The notes beneath the pieces are model-generated. The model searched no databases and had not been told where the DNA came from. It saw only the letters and a list, made by a program, of their open reading frames with translations. Shown here in pieces: positions 38,376-49,351 of a stretch of 64,000 nucleotides of DNA. Numbering within the stretch: the first letter of the stretch is position 1; each line of letters starts with the position of its first letter. The translations under genes were made by a program, and so were the position numbers. Source of the stretch: Photobacterium iliopiscarium (GTDB lineage: Bacteria > Pseudomonadota > Gammaproteobacteria > Enterobacterales > Vibrionaceae); the NCBI RefSeq assembly GCF_003026395.1, contig NZ_PYOO01000006.1:1-64000 (forward strand), given 5' to 3'.

Positions 38376-38990
38376 ATGATCCAATGGAACACTAAGCGCT
38401 GGCAACGTCAGCGGCTACAAAAAGCCATGATATTGTTTGTATGCCTATTAACGTCTATTGGCATACTGCAATACGGTGCGTTACTTAGCCAACAAAACTA
38501 CCAAATGCTCAGTGAGCAGACTCAAGCCTTATCACAAATTATTATTCGTCAAGCGGCTAACAATGCTGCGGATGATATTGAAAATAAAAATCAGCGCCAA
38601 CTGCAATTATTAGTCAATAATTTAGCAGCAGAACCTCTTATATTAGATGCAAGTATCTATAATCTTGAAGGGGTCGCACTCGCAAAAACGAAAACGGCAT
38701 TGCCATTAGAGCAACTGACGGGACTGTCGACGCCATTAGCACTTGCAAGTATTGGTCGTCAGCAAATTGCCGAACCCGTATTGATGAATGGTCATATTAT
38801 TGGCTTTATGCGCATCACTCTAGAGCACGATAAATTACTGATTAATGCCATTGATCACATGTCGACCATGACTGCGATTATTCGCGGACTTATTATTGCG
38901 GCACTAATTATTGGAATTTTACTGACCATCGTCTTTAGTCGTCAACGTTATCAAGGCAGTTTTCCTTTTCTGCGTAATCAGCACCCATAA
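38376..38990 (+). CDS. Smp/YtjB family membrane protein
   Basis: 204 residues with a membrane segment near 17-37, a periplasmic region (about 40-165) and a second membrane segment (about 168-188): the layout of the small Smp_2 family (E. coli YtjB/Smp). No catalytic motif; function unknown. AGGTAAG lies upstream of the ATG. Location next to serB supports the family call. Confidence 0.8.
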   Translation: MIQWNTKRWQRQRLQKAMILFVCLLTSIGILQYGALLSQQNYQMLSEQTQALSQIIIRQAANNAADDIENKNQRQLQLLVNNLAAEPLILDASIYNLEGVALAKTKTALPLEQLTGLSTPLALASIGRQQIAEPVLMNGHIIGFMRITLEHDKLLINAIDHMSTMTAIIRGLIIAALIIGILLTIVFSRQRYQGSFPFLRNQHP

Positions 38991-39007
38991 TCTTATCTTT
39001 CGCACAT

Positions 39008-39047
39008 AAAAAAGCGGCAACAGCCTTAACTGTTACCGCTTTTTTTA
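39008..39047. terminator. Bidirectional terminator, smp-like gene / deoD
   Basis: AAAAAAGCGG...CCGCTTTTTT with inner AACAG/CTGTT. T runs occur in both directions between convergent genes. Confidence 0.85.
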
Positions 39048-39089
39048 ATGCTTATGACAACTGATATACAGTGTCAATCAAGCATTCGA

Positions 39090-39809
39090 TTACTCAGCAT
39101 CGCCAAGTAATACTGATTCTAGTGCAATTTCAATCATCTCGTTGAACGTTAATTGACGCTCTTCAGATGTTGTTGCTTCACCACGTAGAATATGGTCAGA
39201 AACAGTACAGATAGTCAGTGCTTTAGCACCAAACTCAGCAGCAACACCGTAGATACCTGCCGCTTCCATTTCAACACCAACAATGCCGTATTTGTCCATT
39301 GTTTTGAAGAAATCGAAATTTGGGTTGTAGAATAAATCAGCTGAGAAGATATTACCCACTTTAACAGGAATACCTTTTGCTTTTGCTGCATCTACTGCAT
39401 TTTGTACCATACCGAAATCAGCAATTGCTGCGAAATCGTGGCCACCAAAACGGATACGGTTTACTTTAGAATCTGTTGATGCACCCATGCCAATAACAAC
39501 ATCGCGCAATTTAACGTCATCACGTACCGCACCACAACTACCAACACGGATAAGTTTCTTCACGCCAAAGTCTTTAATTAACTCTGTCGCATAGATAGAA
39601 CAAGAAGGGATACCCATACCGTGGCCCATAACAGAGATCTTACGACCTTTGTAAGTACCAGTGAAACCAAGCATGCCACGTACGTTACATACTTCTGTCA
39701 CATTCTCTAGAAATGTTTCAGCAATAAATTTAGCACGTAGCGGATCACCCGGCATCAATACTACGTCTGCAAAATCGCCCATTTCAGCATTAATATGTGG
39801 AGTAGCCAT
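39090..39809 (-). CDS. deoD: Purine nucleoside phosphorylase DeoD-type
   Basis: Splits purine (deoxy)nucleosides to base and (deoxy)ribose-1-phosphate. 239 residues, the same as E. coli DeoD, from the ATG at 39809, which has AAAGGAT before it; an upstream in-frame start at 39878 adds a non-conserved segment. It begins [23 protein letters not shown] and keeps [11 protein letters not shown] and the catalytic Asp in VSDHI. It is the last gene of the deoCABD set, separated from deoB by about 200 bp. Confidence 0.96.
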   Translation of the reverse strand: MATPHINAEMGDFADVVLMPGDPLRAKFIAETFLENVTEVCNVRGMLGFTGTYKGRKISVMGHGMGIPSCSIYATELIKDFGVKKLIRVGSCGAVRDDVKLRDVVIGMGASTDSKVNRIRFGGHDFAAIADFGMVQNAVDAAKAKGIPVKVGNIFSADLFYNPNFDFFKTMDKYGIVGVEMEAAGIYGVAAEFGAKALTICTVSDHILRGEATTSEERQLTFNEMIEIALESVLLGDAE

Positions 39810-40011
39810 AGTTATATCCTTTCTGTTAATTGAATCAGTAATCAATAATGACAACGTATATTCATACTCGTCGATCACCTATTACTAATAACCGTTTAAT
39901 ATCGATCTGATGACGATCGCTATTATACAAACATGTCCATTTTACTATTCAAGGCGATCAATCTCATGATTAGCCGCCCTGATGATTAAGATAACAGCGC
40001 TGGATTACGTT

Positions 40012-41232
40012 TTATAGAAACGATTTACCGAAATCCATATCAGAAGTACCAAAATGCGTTGCTAAGCTTTGACCGATATCAGCAAATGTTTCACGACGAC
40101 CTAATGAGCCCGCTTGAACTTTTGGTCCAGTTACGATCACTGGAATGTGCTCACGTGTGTGATCAGTACCAGGCCATGTTGGATCACAACCATGGTCAGC
40201 CGTAATAATTAATACATCGTCTTCTTTTAGCAATGCTAAAATTTCAGGTAAACGGCGGTCAAAATACTCAAGTGCCGCAGCATAACCTGCAACATTACGA
40301 CGGTGGCCGTATGCTGAGTCAAAGTCCACAAAGTTAGTAAATACGATGCTGTTATCACCCGCAACATCGATTTGTGCTAACGTTGCATCAAACAAAGCAG
40401 GAATACCGGTTGCTTTTACTTTGCGAGAAATACCACAGCCCGCATAAATATCAGAAATCTTACCGATAGAAATCACTTCACCTTGCTTCTCTTCAACTAA
40501 TTTTTGCAAAATAGTGATTGCAGGTGGCTCAAGAGATAAATCACGACGGTTACCCGTACGCTCAAATTGACCTTTACCAGAACCAATAAATGGACGCGCA
40601 ATAACACGACCAATATTATAATCTTCTAGTTCTTCACGAACGATATGACAAAGTTCCATCAGCTTATCAAGACCGTAAGTCTCTTCGTGACATGCAATTT
40701 GGAATACAGAGTCAGCAGATGTATAGAAAATTGGTTTACCTGTTCGCATGTGCTCTTCACCCAAATCATCCAGTACTTGTGTACCCGATGCATGGCAGTT
40801 ACCTAAGTAACCGTCTAAGCCTGCACGCTCAAGGATGCGATCAGTTAACTCTTTTGGAAAACTGTTCGTTTTATCGCTGAAGTAACCCCAATCAAACAAT
40901 ACTGGCACACCTGCAATTTCCCAGTGACCAGAAGGGGTATCTTTTCCTGATGAGATTTCTTTCGCATGGCCATAAGCACCTACGATTTCAACATCAGCAG
41001 CCATACCTTCAGGATAATGACCACATGACTCTTCACACGCTTTTGCTAAACCTAATTTTGTTAGGTTAGGCAAATAAAGTGCGCCGCTACGATCACCATT
41101 ATTAGCTTCGCCACGTGCACATGCTTGAGCAATGTGACCTAAGGTGTTTGCACCTACATCACCAAAATCAACCGCATCTTCCGTCGCGCCGATACCAAAA
41201 GAATCTAAAACTAAAATAATTGAACGTTTCAT
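40012..41232 (-). CDS. deoB: Phosphopentomutase DeoB
   Basis: Interconverts (deoxy)ribose-1-phosphate and -5-phosphate, linking the nucleoside phosphorylases to DeoC. 406 residues from the ATG at 41232 (GGAG upstream; 10 bp after the deoA stop). Alkaline-phosphatase superfamily metal motifs are visible: [11 protein letters not shown] at the N-terminus, and [21 protein letters not shown] near the C-terminus. The longer upstream frame overlaps deoA and was rejected. Confidence 0.96.
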   Translation of the reverse strand: MKRSIILVLDSFGIGATEDAVDFGDVGANTLGHIAQACARGEANNGDRSGALYLPNLTKLGLAKACEESCGHYPEGMAADVEIVGAYGHAKEISSGKDTPSGHWEIAGVPVLFDWGYFSDKTNSFPKELTDRILERAGLDGYLGNCHASGTQVLDDLGEEHMRTGKPIFYTSADSVFQIACHEETYGLDKLMELCHIVREELEDYNIGRVIARPFIGSGKGQFERTGNRRDLSLEPPAITILQKLVEEKQGEVISIGKISDIYAGCGISRKVKATGIPALFDATLAQIDVAGDNSIVFTNFVDFDSAYGHRRNVAGYAAALEYFDRRLPEILALLKEDDVLIITADHGCDPTWPGTDHTREHIPVIVTGPKVQAGSLGRRETFADIGQSLATHFGTSDMDFGKSFL

Positions 41233-41242
41233 GTTTGCTCCG

Positions 41243-42574
41243 TTATACGTCTTGTTCGCCAATACGACGGTATACTTCAGGGGTTGGCTCTGACTGTGTA
41301 TCAGCAATACTGATATTAGCACGAACCGCTTTAGCCGCTTCTTGCCATTGCGCTTCAGTACGTGCGTGTACCATTGCTAATGGGGTATCTGCATAAACCT
41401 CATCACCAAGGCGAATCATATCTGACAAACCAACAGCATAATCAATGCTATCACTTGCAACACGACGACCACCGCCCATGCCAACAACAGCCATACCTAA
41501 ACCACGGGTATCCATCGCAGTTGCAAAACCGGTTGTTTCAGCAAAGACAGGTTTAATGATTTCTGCTTTATCAAGATAGTTATCATAATTATCGATAAAA
41601 TCAGTTGGACCACCAAGACCTGCCACCATTTTGCCAAAACGTTCTGCTGCTTGACCATTATCTAACACTGTTTGAAGTTTCGCACGTGCTAGAGGTAAAT
41701 CTGATGCCAGTTTACTGATAACTAACATTTCAGCACACAATGCCATCGTTACTTCATAGAGACGTGGGTTACGGTATTCGCCGGTTAAAAACTGTACCGC
41801 TTCACGAACTTCAAGCGCATTACCCGCTGTTGATGCTAACACTTGATTCATATCAGTCAACAATGCTGATGTACAAGTGCCCGCACCGTTAGCAACCGCT
41901 ACAATTGATTTAGCTAATTCTTCTGATGCCGCGTAAGTTGGCATAAATGCGCCAGAACCTACTTTTACATCCATGACCAAGTAATCAAGACCTGCCGCTA
42001 ATTTCTTCGACAAAATAGACGCGGTGATTAATGAAATATTATCCACTGTCGCCGTGACATCACGGGTCGCGTAGACACGCTTATCCGCAGGGGCTAAATC
42101 ACCGGTTTGACCAATAATAGCCACACCCGCTTCTTTGGTTACTTTACCGAACACTTCATTGCTTGGCGTAATGTTGTAACCTGGAATTGATTCCAGTTTA
42201 TCTAGCGTACCACCCGTATGACCAAGACCACGGCCAGAGATCATTGGTACATAGCCACCACATGCCGCTACCATAGCGCCCAGCATTAAAGAGGTCACAT
42301 CACCCACACCACCAGTTGAGTGCTTATCAACAATTGGGCCATCAAAATTCATATGGCTCCAATCGATCACCATACCTGAATCACGCATAGCACATGTTAA
42401 TGCAACGCGCTCATCCATGGTCATATCATTAAAATAAACCGCCATTGCAAATGCAGCAATTTGGCCTTCAGATACCGTATTTTTAGCAACACCTTGAATG
42501 AAGAAATTAATTTCATCGGCAGTTAGAATAATATTGTCGCGTTTTTTACGGATAATTTCTTGAGGTAAATACAT
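41243..42574 (-). CDS. deoA: Thymidine phosphorylase DeoA
   Basis: Cleaves thymidine and deoxyuridine to base and deoxyribose-1-phosphate. 443 residues, near the 440 of E. coli. The family signature [16 protein letters not shown] is intact, as is the N-terminal helical segment [13 protein letters not shown]. It lies 10 bp before deoB and 209 bp after deoC, with a hairpin in that gap. Confidence 0.97.
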   Translation of the reverse strand: MYLPQEIIRKKRDNIILTADEINFFIQGVAKNTVSEGQIAAFAMAVYFNDMTMDERVALTCAMRDSGMVIDWSHMNFDGPIVDKHSTGGVGDVTSLMLGAMVAACGGYVPMISGRGLGHTGGTLDKLESIPGYNITPSNEVFGKVTKEAGVAIIGQTGDLAPADKRVYATRDVTATVDNISLITASILSKKLAAGLDYLVMDVKVGSGAFMPTYAASEELAKSIVAVANGAGTCTSALLTDMNQVLASTAGNALEVREAVQFLTGEYRNPRLYEVTMALCAEMLVISKLASDLPLARAKLQTVLDNGQAAERFGKMVAGLGGPTDFIDNYDNYLDKAEIIKPVFAETTGFATAMDTRGLGMAVVGMGGGRRVASDSIDYAVGLSDMIRLGDEVYADTPLAMVHARTEAQWQEAAKAVRANISIADTQSEPTPEVYRRIGEQDV

Positions 42575-42748
42575 GACGATCCTCTTATTGATATGTATTT
42601 CAATCGGGAAAATTAACTATTTATTTATAAAATTCACGTGCACGAATCCACTCAATGAGGCCAAAACATCATTGGGAATAGCATTAAATAAAATAGATAA
42701 TTGCAGCTAAATATAAAATACTTAGCGTTAAGAATAATAAATATAAAT

Positions 42749-42771
42749 TAAGGTGGCATGACACCACCTTA
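42749..42771 (-). promoter_or_regulatory. Hairpin between deoC and deoA
   Basis: TAAGGTGG and CCACCTTA form a perfect 8-bp stem with a 7-base loop, 12 bases after the deoC stop. There is no T run, so a partial terminator or mRNA stability element that could set the deoC:deoA ratio. Confidence 0.5.
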
Positions 42772-42783
42772 TTTAGCTAAAGC

Positions 42784-43560
42784 TTAGTAACCGCCTTGTG
42801 CCGCTTGCTCGCCTTCACCTAACGTGTGAAGTAAGTTAGCAAGTAGGCTTGAAGCACCAAAACGGTAATGACGGCTATCAGCCCACTCATCACCAAGAAT
42901 AGTGTTTGCCATTGCTAGGTATTGTTGAGCATCTTCAGCAGTACGCACGCCACCAGCAGGCTTAAAGCCAACTGTTTTTGCTACGCCCATATCTTTAATC
43001 ACATTCAACATGATTTCAGCATATTCAGGTGTTGCGTTTACTGGCACTTTACCTGTAGATGTTTTAATAAAGTTAGCACCTGCATTAATACAAATTTCAG
43101 ACGCTTGCTTAATTAATGCTTCTGTTTTTAGCTCACCCGTTTCGATGATAACTTTAAGAAGCGCGTTATCACCACACGCTGCTTTACATTGCTTCACAAG
43201 CTCAAAGCCTACTTCTGCATTGCCAGCCATTAGCGCACGGTATGGGAAAACTACGTCTACTTCGTCAGCGCCATAAGCAACAGCCGCTTTCGTTTCAGCC
43301 ACAGCGATCTCAATATCATCATTACCGTGCGGGAAGTTAGTGACGGTTGCAACACGTACATCAGGTGTACCTTGCTCACGTAACTGCTTCTTAGCAACTG
43401 GAATAAAACGAGGGTAGATACATACAGCAGCAGTGTTACCAACAACTGTTTTTGCGTTCTTACATAGCGCGATCACTTTTTCATCAGTGTCGTCTTCATT
43501 TAATGTTGTAAGATCCATTAATTTTAATGCACGTAGTGCTGCTGCTTTTAAATCGCTCAT
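42784..43560 (-). CDS. deoC: Deoxyribose-phosphate aldolase DeoC
   Basis: Splits 2-deoxyribose-5-phosphate to acetaldehyde and glyceraldehyde-3-phosphate. 258 residues (259 in E. coli). The Schiff-base lysine lies in NFIKTSTGK, and [13 protein letters not shown] follows. GGAG lies before the ATG. It is the first gene of the deo cluster. Confidence 0.97.
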   Translation of the reverse strand: MSDLKAAALRALKLMDLTTLNEDDTDEKVIALCKNAKTVVGNTAAVCIYPRFIPVAKKQLREQGTPDVRVATVTNFPHGNDDIEIAVAETKAAVAYGADEVDVVFPYRALMAGNAEVGFELVKQCKAACGDNALLKVIIETGELKTEALIKQASEICINAGANFIKTSTGKVPVNATPEYAEIMLNVIKDMGVAKTVGFKPAGGVRTAEDAQQYLAMANTILGDEWADSRHYRFGASSLLANLLHTLGEGEQAAQGGY

Positions 43561-44101
43561 AACTCTCTCCAGTCGTAATGTTTGATCGCGGTAGTGTTAA
43601 TATTACTACCTGAATACTTGCTATAAATTCAGCAGTGACCTCATTAAATTCACTGCGGTGCAACAACATTCATTGTCGTTGTCATCTATGAGCAGACTTT
43701 ATTCCTTGAAGACCCAGAAGCCAATAAATGTCTTCTAGTTACTATCCTTATTACTGCATAGGCTACCTAGTACAAGATTCAGTCGCCTTAACTTGTTTAG
43801 GTTTTACTTACTTATAATATCAACTCAACCACGACTCGACCACCAAACTTGTGTTTCCTGTGGTGGATAATATGTTTACTGAAATCAAAAGTCTTTTCAC
43901 AACTGATGCGATTAAGACATAAAAAAAGCGCTTTTTTGCATAACTTTTATTTATGATGCAAATAACATCAATAACGCGATCAATAACAACCACGCGACTG
44001 TTTCTATAAGAGAATAATAACAGAGTGAAAATTAAGAAAGGGGAACGCAATCGATTTTATTACATTAAGCCAAACTTAAATGGAATCGCTTTTCTCTAAA
44101 C
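43561..44101. other. deo upstream region
   Basis: About 540 bases with no credible gene; must contain the deo promoter(s). AAAAAAGCGCTTTTTT (43922-43937) is a perfect 16-bp palindrome, and ATCAATAAC is repeated 12 bases apart (43967 and 43979). I found no consensus CRP site and could not fix a CytR or DeoR operator. Confidence 0.5.
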
Positions 44102-44138
44102 AAAAAAAAACGCCACAGCATGAGCCATGGCGTTTTTT
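44102..44138 (-). terminator. nupC terminator
   Basis: On the minus strand, AACGCCA and TGGCGTT close a hairpin with an inner GGC/GC helix, followed by nine T. Confidence 0.85.
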
Positions 44139-44163
44139 CTCTGAGGTTAGTGTTTATTTATCA

Positions 44164-45456
44164 CTATGACGCGAGAGTAATAAACAGACCTGCAATGGTT
44201 GCTGACATTAGGTTAGATAACGTACCTGCCGCAACAGCCTTCATACCAAAGCGTGCGATTTCAGCACGACGCGTTGGTGCTAGACCACCTAAACCACCCA
44301 GTAGAATAGCGACTGAAGATAGGTTTGCGAAACCACACAATGCGAATGAGATGATAGCTTTGGTCTTATCTGTCATTTCTACGCCAGTTTGTGCCACAAC
44401 CATGCCGCCATCAGCCACATCTTTTAGGTAAGGGGCAAAGTTTAGGTAAGCAACGAATTCGTTAACAACAATCTTCTGACCGATGAATGAACCAGCAACT
44501 TGTGCTTCACCCCATGGCACACCAATAAGGAATGCAAGTGGCGAGAATACATAACCTAGAATCAATTCTAGTGTTAGTTCTGGCATACCGAACCAACCGC
44601 CGATACCACCAAGCATGCCATTCACTAATGCAATCAAACCGATGAACGCTAGTAGCATTGCACCAACGTTTAGTGCTAGTTGCATACCAGATGATGCACC
44701 CGCTGCGGCTGCATCAATAATATTAGCAGGTTTTTCTTCGCTTTCATCTTCATCGTTACCTGCGATTTGCTCAATTGGCTGCTCGGTTTCAGGCTTAATG
44801 ATTTTAGCAAATAATAGACCACCAGGGGCTGCCATAAATGAAGCGGCAATCAAGTACTCTAGAGGCACACCCATTTGTGCGTAACCAGCAAGTACACCAC
44901 CTGCTACTGACGCCAAACCACCACACATTACTGCAAACAGCTCAGACTGAGTCATCTTAGGAACAAACGGACGAATAACCAAAGGCGCTTCTGTTTGACC
45001 TACAAAAATATTAGCTGTTGCAGACATTGATTCTGCGTGAGAAGTACCCAGTACTTTACGTAAACCGCCACCCAGAACATTGATAACAACCTGCATTACG
45101 CCGATGTAGTACAACACGCTGATAAGTGCAGAGAAGAAAACGATAACTGGCAATACGCGTAATGCGAATACAAATCCACCGCCACCGAATAATTCAAACA
45201 TTTTGTTTGATGTTAAGCCACCAAACAAGAAGTTAATACCGTCATTACCATAACCAATAACGTTAGCTACTGCTTGCGACATGCCATACAGCACGTCACG
45301 GCCTACAGGCACATAAAGAACAAAGGCACCCAAAAGAAATTGGATAGCAAATGCACCACCAACAGTACGTAAGTTGATCGCTTTACGGTTATCAGATAGA
45401 AGTACGGCAAGTAATAGCAGTACCACCATCCCAACTAGGCTCATTAGCAGGCTCAT
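44164..45456 (-). CDS. nupC: NupC family concentrative nucleoside transporter
   Basis: Inner membrane nucleoside/cation symporter. 430 hydrophobic residues with the CNT layout: an N-terminal helix pair, [13 protein letters not shown] near the substrate site, [17 protein letters not shown], and [20 protein letters not shown] at the C-terminal gate. An acidic cytoplasmic loop ([10 protein letters not shown]) splits the core. It supplies nucleosides to the adjacent deo enzymes. A consensus CRP site upstream suggests catabolite control. Confidence 0.94.
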   Translation of the reverse strand: MSLLMSLVGMVVLLLLAVLLSDNRKAINLRTVGGAFAIQFLLGAFVLYVPVGRDVLYGMSQAVANVIGYGNDGINFLFGGLTSNKMFELFGGGGFVFALRVLPVIVFFSALISVLYYIGVMQVVINVLGGGLRKVLGTSHAESMSATANIFVGQTEAPLVIRPFVPKMTQSELFAVMCGGLASVAGGVLAGYAQMGVPLEYLIAASFMAAPGGLLFAKIIKPETEQPIEQIAGNDEDESEEKPANIIDAAAAGASSGMQLALNVGAMLLAFIGLIALVNGMLGGIGGWFGMPELTLELILGYVFSPLAFLIGVPWGEAQVAGSFIGQKIVVNEFVAYLNFAPYLKDVADGGMVVAQTGVEMTDKTKAIISFALCGFANLSSVAILLGGLGGLAPTRRAEIARFGMKAVAAGTLSNLMSATIAGLFITLAS

Positions 45457-45601
45457 GATTTATGGAATCCTATAGTTAAGTTTTGGCGTATTGACAGTTA
45501 GGCTCTTTTATAGAGTCGGCGCATTATACTCATGGAGTTACGGATGATGTAATGCAAAGATCACAGTTTATGAGGAAATTTGATGTACCATAATCAGCTA
45601 T

Positions 45602-45617
45602 TGTGACTCGCATCACA
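45602..45617. promoter_or_regulatory. CRP site upstream of nupC
   Basis: TGTGA-CTCGCA-TCACA is a perfect CRP core, centred about 153 bp before the nupC ATG. In E. coli nupC is CRP- and CytR-controlled. The site could also affect the TatD-family gene, whose 3' end is nearby, but that gene reads toward the site. Confidence 0.75.
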
Positions 45618-45674
45618 GAACACTTACGTTACAAGTCACACTGTTAGCGCAATCGTTTGGCTTTGGCAGCAAAA

Positions 45675-46544
45675 TCACACCTTTATTTGAAATAATTCAG
45701 TACATGTTAAGGTTGTTGCTTGTGCTATCTGTGCATAAGTGTCACCTCTTATATCCGCCAATGTTGTAACAATATCAACTAAACGCTCGGGGCGATTTGG
45801 CTGACCTTGATACCCAAATATCGGCATATCAGGTGCATCAGTTTCTAATAACAACGTTGATAATGGCAATTTCGCTATAGTAGCGCGGGTCTTTTGAGCA
45901 CGGCTATAAGTAATTGTGCCACCAATTCCAATTTTGATACCAAGATCAATAAGTTGAGTTGCCTGCTGGTAACTGCCACTAAATCCATGATAAACACCTC
46001 CCATTTTAGGCGGATGCTGGCGCAGTAATTTTAACAATTTAGGAAAGGCTTTACGGCAATGAAGAATCACGGGTAAATCATACTCATTGGCGAATTGAAG
46101 TTGCGCTTGTAACCATTGCAATTGTTGGTCTTGATTAACATCAGCGACAGCAAAATCTAATCCACACTCTCCCACTGCCACACATCGCTCATCATCCTTA
46201 GCTTGAGTAAGTTGACATGCTAATTCTGCCACCACATTCACTGAATGTTGATGGCTAAAAAAAGGATGAATCCCCAATCCATAATATAAACCTGTAAATT
46301 GCTGACATAAGCTTGCAACCGTCTGCCAATTACTGCTGCCGACCGTTGGAATAACCAACGCTTTTACTCCCGCTTGCTGCGCTTGAGCCCATGCTTGAGC
46401 GGGATCCTCCGAAAATGGTGCGAAGTCAAAATGACAATGACTGTCTATTACTACCGATTGTTTTTCTCTTACAGCCATAATCTTGGTATCTATATTAAGA
46501 AAGTGATGCTTATTATGCCGTGAATTATCCATCAAACGGGTCAT
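45675..46544 (-). CDS. TatD family metal-dependent hydrolase (YjjV-like)
   Basis: Member of the TatD DNase/deoxyribonuclease family. The metal ligands are all visible: DSHCHFDF, GECGLDF, ILHCRKAF, YHGFSGS and LETDAPDMP. Up to 289 residues; AAAGGT stands before the ATG at 46544, but the conserved domain begins only at about residue 33, so the ATG at 46478 is an alternative. It is near the deo cluster, as yjjV is in E. coli. The natural substrate is uncertain (3'-5' nuclease or D-aminoacyl-tRNA-type activity in relatives). Confidence 0.88.
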   Translation of the reverse strand: MTRLMDNSRHNKHHFLNIDTKIMAVREKQSVVIDSHCHFDFAPFSEDPAQAWAQAQQAGVKALVIPTVGSSNWQTVASLCQQFTGLYYGLGIHPFFSHQHSVNVVAELACQLTQAKDDERCVAVGECGLDFAVADVNQDQQLQWLQAQLQFANEYDLPVILHCRKAFPKLLKLLRQHPPKMGGVYHGFSGSYQQATQLIDLGIKIGIGGTITYSRAQKTRATIAKLPLSTLLLETDAPDMPIFGYQGQPNRPERLVDIVTTLADIRGDTYAQIAQATTLTCTELFQIKV

Positions 46545-46639
46545 TATTTACCTTTGTGAGTAATTCTCGCTGCGGCTAGATTGAGTATAAGGATAAAATC
46601 AGCGACAATAGTAAACAATGCACTCCATTCAAAAAGAAC

Positions 46640-48235
46640 ATGCTAATGTCGCTAACACTGTTTCAAGGCGAAGTATCGAAACGTCGTACTTTCGCTATTA
46701 TCTCCCACCCCGATGCGGGTAAAACCACCATTACTGAAAAAGTATTGTTGTTCGGAAACGCGATCCAAAAAGCGGGTACCGTAAAAGGTCGTGGCTCTAA
46801 CCAGCATGCAAAATCTGACTGGATGGAGATGGAAAAAGAACGTGGTATCTCGGTAACTACATCTGTTATGCAGTTTCCTTACCATGCTTGTTTGGTTAAC
46901 TTACTCGATACTCCAGGACACGAAGACTTCTCAGAAGATACTTACCGTACCCTAACTGCCGTTGACTCTTGTCTAATGGTTATCGATGCCGCGAAAGGTG
47001 TCGAAGATCGTACTCGTAAGTTAATGGAAGTAACCCGTCTACGTGACACACCTATCGTTACCTTCATGAACAAATTGGACCGTGAAACACGTGATCCAAT
47101 GGAACTGCTTGATGAAGTTGAAGTTGAACTAGGTATGGCATGTGCGCCAATTTCATGGCCTATTGGTTGTGGTAAAGAATTCAAAGGTGTTTTCCATATT
47201 CACCGTAATGAAACGATTCTTTACAGCACAGGCCAAGGCCACACTATTCAAGAACAACGTATCATCAAAGGCTTAGATAACCCTGAGCTAGACGTTGCAA
47301 TTGGTAGCGACCTTGCGGCTAACTTACGTGAAGAACTAGAATTAGTAATTGGCGCATCAAATGAATTTGATCGTGAACTCTTTTTAGCGGGTGAACTAAC
47401 ACCGGTCTTCTTTGGTACGGCACTGGGTAACTTTGGTGTTGACCATATGCTTGACGGCTTAACAGAGTGGGCACCTGCACCATTACCTCGCCAAGCCAAT
47501 ACCCGTGAAGTTGAAGCGACTGAAGAGAAATTCTCAGGCTTCGTGTTTAAAATCCAAGCTAACATGGATCCTAAACACCGTGACCGTATTGCCTTTATGC
47601 GTATTGTGTCTGGTACTTACGACCAAGGCATGAAGATGAACCATGTTCGTACAGGCAAGAGCGTCAGTATTTCTGATGCCGTTACCTTTATGGCGGGTGA
47701 CCGTTCACGTACTGAAGTCGCTTATGCTGGTGACATTATTGGTTTGCATAACCACGGTACGATTCAGATTGGTGATACCTTTACTCAAGGTGAAGACCTC
47801 AAGTTTGCGGGTATTCCAAACTTTGCCCCTGAACTCTTCCGTCGTATTCGTCTAAAAGATCCACTTAAGCAAAAGCAATTGCTAAAAGGCTTAGTGCAAC
47901 TTTCAGAAGAAGGTGCGGTACAGGTATTCCGTCCACTACAAAACAACGATCTGATCGTGGGTGCAGTGGGTGTACTTCAGTTTGATGTCGTTGTTGCGCG
48001 TCTTAAAGCTGAATACAACGTTGAAGCGATTTACGAAGGCGTTAACGTGGCAACCGCACGTTGGGTTGAGTGTAATGATGCGAAGAAACTTGAAGAATTC
48101 AAGCGTAAGAACCAAGCTCATCTTGCATTAGACGGTGGCGATAACTTATCGTACATCGCACCAACAATGGTTAATCTAAACCTTGCTAAAGAGCGTTTCC
48201 CTGAAGGTGATTTCCGCGCGACGCGTGAACACTAA
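46640..48235 (+). CDS. prfC: Peptide chain release factor 3
   Basis: Translational GTPase that removes RF1/RF2 from ribosomes. 531 residues (529 if the second ATG, 46646, is used, matching E. coli). G motifs: [16 protein letters not shown] and NKLD. The N-terminal [19 protein letters not shown] is characteristic. It is divergent from the TatD-like gene; prfC, rimI and holD are also close together in E. coli. Confidence 0.97.
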   Translation: MLMSLTLFQGEVSKRRTFAIISHPDAGKTTITEKVLLFGNAIQKAGTVKGRGSNQHAKSDWMEMEKERGISVTTSVMQFPYHACLVNLLDTPGHEDFSEDTYRTLTAVDSCLMVIDAAKGVEDRTRKLMEVTRLRDTPIVTFMNKLDRETRDPMELLDEVEVELGMACAPISWPIGCGKEFKGVFHIHRNETILYSTGQGHTIQEQRIIKGLDNPELDVAIGSDLAANLREELELVIGASNEFDRELFLAGELTPVFFGTALGNFGVDHMLDGLTEWAPAPLPRQANTREVEATEEKFSGFVFKIQANMDPKHRDRIAFMRIVSGTYDQGMKMNHVRTGKSVSISDAVTFMAGDRSRTEVAYAGDIIGLHNHGTIQIGDTFTQGEDLKFAGIPNFAPELFRRIRLKDPLKQKQLLKGLVQLSEEGAVQVFRPLQNNDLIVGAVGVLQFDVVVARLKAEYNVEAIYEGVNVATARWVECNDAKKLEEFKRKNQAHLALDGGDNLSYIAPTMVNLNLAKERFPEGDFRATREH

Positions 48236-48280
48236 TCAACGTTCTGGTTATGATGTCTCGTTCTAAAACAAGTTAAATAC

Positions 48281-48316
48281 AAAAAAGCCGCCATCATATG
48301 ATGTGCGGCTTTTTTA
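48281..48316. terminator. Bidirectional terminator, prfC / rimI
   Basis: AAAAAAGCCGC and GCGGCTTTTTT pair, with CATCATATGATG as an inner palindrome. It lies between convergent genes. Confidence 0.9.
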
Positions 48317-48343
48317 TTAATCTTAATTTAGTAACTAACAGTA

Positions 48344-48799
48344 TTAACCAAAAGGCATAAACATATAGGCCATGATCAGCGCATCTTCACGGCCATCAAC
48401 TGCGGGGTAATAACCGACACGGCGATTAGTTTCGTTAAATCCTGTTGCTTCATAAAGCTTGTACGCACCAGTATTGCTCTCGCGTACTTCAAGCCAAATT
48501 TCTTCTGCTTGTTTTGCTTCTAATGCATCAATAAAGCCATTAAGTAATAACTTACCATAGCCCTTACGTTGCTGAGCAGGATCAATGGCGATATTCAGTA
48601 ATGTACCTTCGCCCGCAACTAATTGCCCAAAACAATAACCCACCACCTGCTCATCCACCACTAATACATAATTAGCAGCAATGCGATTAGGCTCTTTACG
48701 GATCATTGATTCAGCCCACGGAAAGGTATTGGCTGCTTGTTCTATACGCCAAACATCATCAGTATGGTGTGCTTCTAATGGAATAATTTTATGAGTCAT
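48344..48799 (-). CDS. rimI: Ribosomal protein S18 alanine N-acetyltransferase
   Basis: GNAT enzyme acetylating the N-terminus of S18. 151 residues from the ATG at 48799 (148 in E. coli). The acetyl-CoA motif is QQRKGYGKLLL; FPWAESMI near residue 25 and EIWLEVRESNTGAYKLYE are family segments. The longer in-frame start at 48844 lies inside holD. The start overlaps the end of holD by 11 bp, so the two are probably translationally coupled. Confidence 0.94.
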   Translation of the reverse strand: MTHKIIPLEAHHTDDVWRIEQAANTFPWAESMIRKEPNRIAANYVLVVDEQVVGYCFGQLVAGEGTLLNIAIDPAQQRKGYGKLLLNGFIDALEAKQAEEIWLEVRESNTGAYKLYEATGFNETNRRVGYYPAVDGREDALIMAYMFMPFG

Positions 48800-49190
48800 A
48801 ACTACAAATCTGTTGCCATAATGCTTTCTTAGAAGAAGGATCATTATGCATAAGTTTTAATGAGGCCGAATTCAGAACCTGACAACCAGTAGGGTGTACC
48901 CCTTGGCAACCCGCAAACCAACACCACATTAAATGGTGTTCTGCGATTTGATCAAGTGCCGATAACGGCAATGATAATGCTTGTTGTGGCGTCAATTTCA
49001 TACTTGATAAAATGCGTCCAAACAACCAAGCATCATGCTCATTCAATTCCTCAGCTGTAATAAAAAGCAGCTTACACTCAGCGGGCAGATTAATGACAGG
49101 CAGCACTTGGTTAGGAAAAAGCTCAGGCTTTCGTACTTGCCAATAAGTAATTCCCATTTCCTGTAACACCTGAATATCGCGTTGCTTCAT
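48789..49190 (-). CDS. holD: DNA polymerase III psi subunit
   Basis: Psi binds chi and the clamp loader, linking it to SSB. 133 residues beginning MKQRDIQVLQEMGITYWQVRKPELF, the conserved chi-binding N-terminus. The rest is poorly conserved, as is usual for this subunit. It is in an operon with rimI, the standard holD-rimI pair. Confidence 0.92.
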   Translation of the reverse strand: MKQRDIQVLQEMGITYWQVRKPELFPNQVLPVINLPAECKLLFITAEELNEHDAWLFGRILSSMKLTPQQALSLPLSALDQIAEHHLMWCWFAGCQGVHPTGCQVLNSASLKLMHNDPSSKKALWQQICSYDS

Positions 49191-49284
49191 ACCCTACCTG
49201 CTATGGAATATAAATGGAGGCTGATCCTAGCAAATCCACACTGCTTTGTACTCATAAACTATCATCTTCTATTCTCAATAGCAT

Positions 49285-49317
49285 AAAAACAACAATGCCG
49301 ACATTTAGTCGGCATTG
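49285..49317 (-). terminator. gldA terminator
   Basis: On the minus strand, AATGCCGAC and GTCGGCATT form a perfect 9-bp stem followed by GTTGTTTTT. Confidence 0.8.
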
Positions 49318-49351
49318 ATTATTATTATTCAGTCATCATTAACATGAAAAA

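Noticed and set aside
41233-41322. Longer deoB start
   Set aside because: It overlaps the deoA coding end; the ATG at 41232 has a ribosome site and gives the normal length.
43820-44050. 76-codon minus-strand open frame upstream of deoC
   Set aside because: Low-complexity hydrophobic translation, no ribosome site and no recognisable family.
43561-44101. CRP or CytR operators before deoC
   Set aside because: Only half-sites were seen; none met the TGTGA-N6-TCACA pattern.
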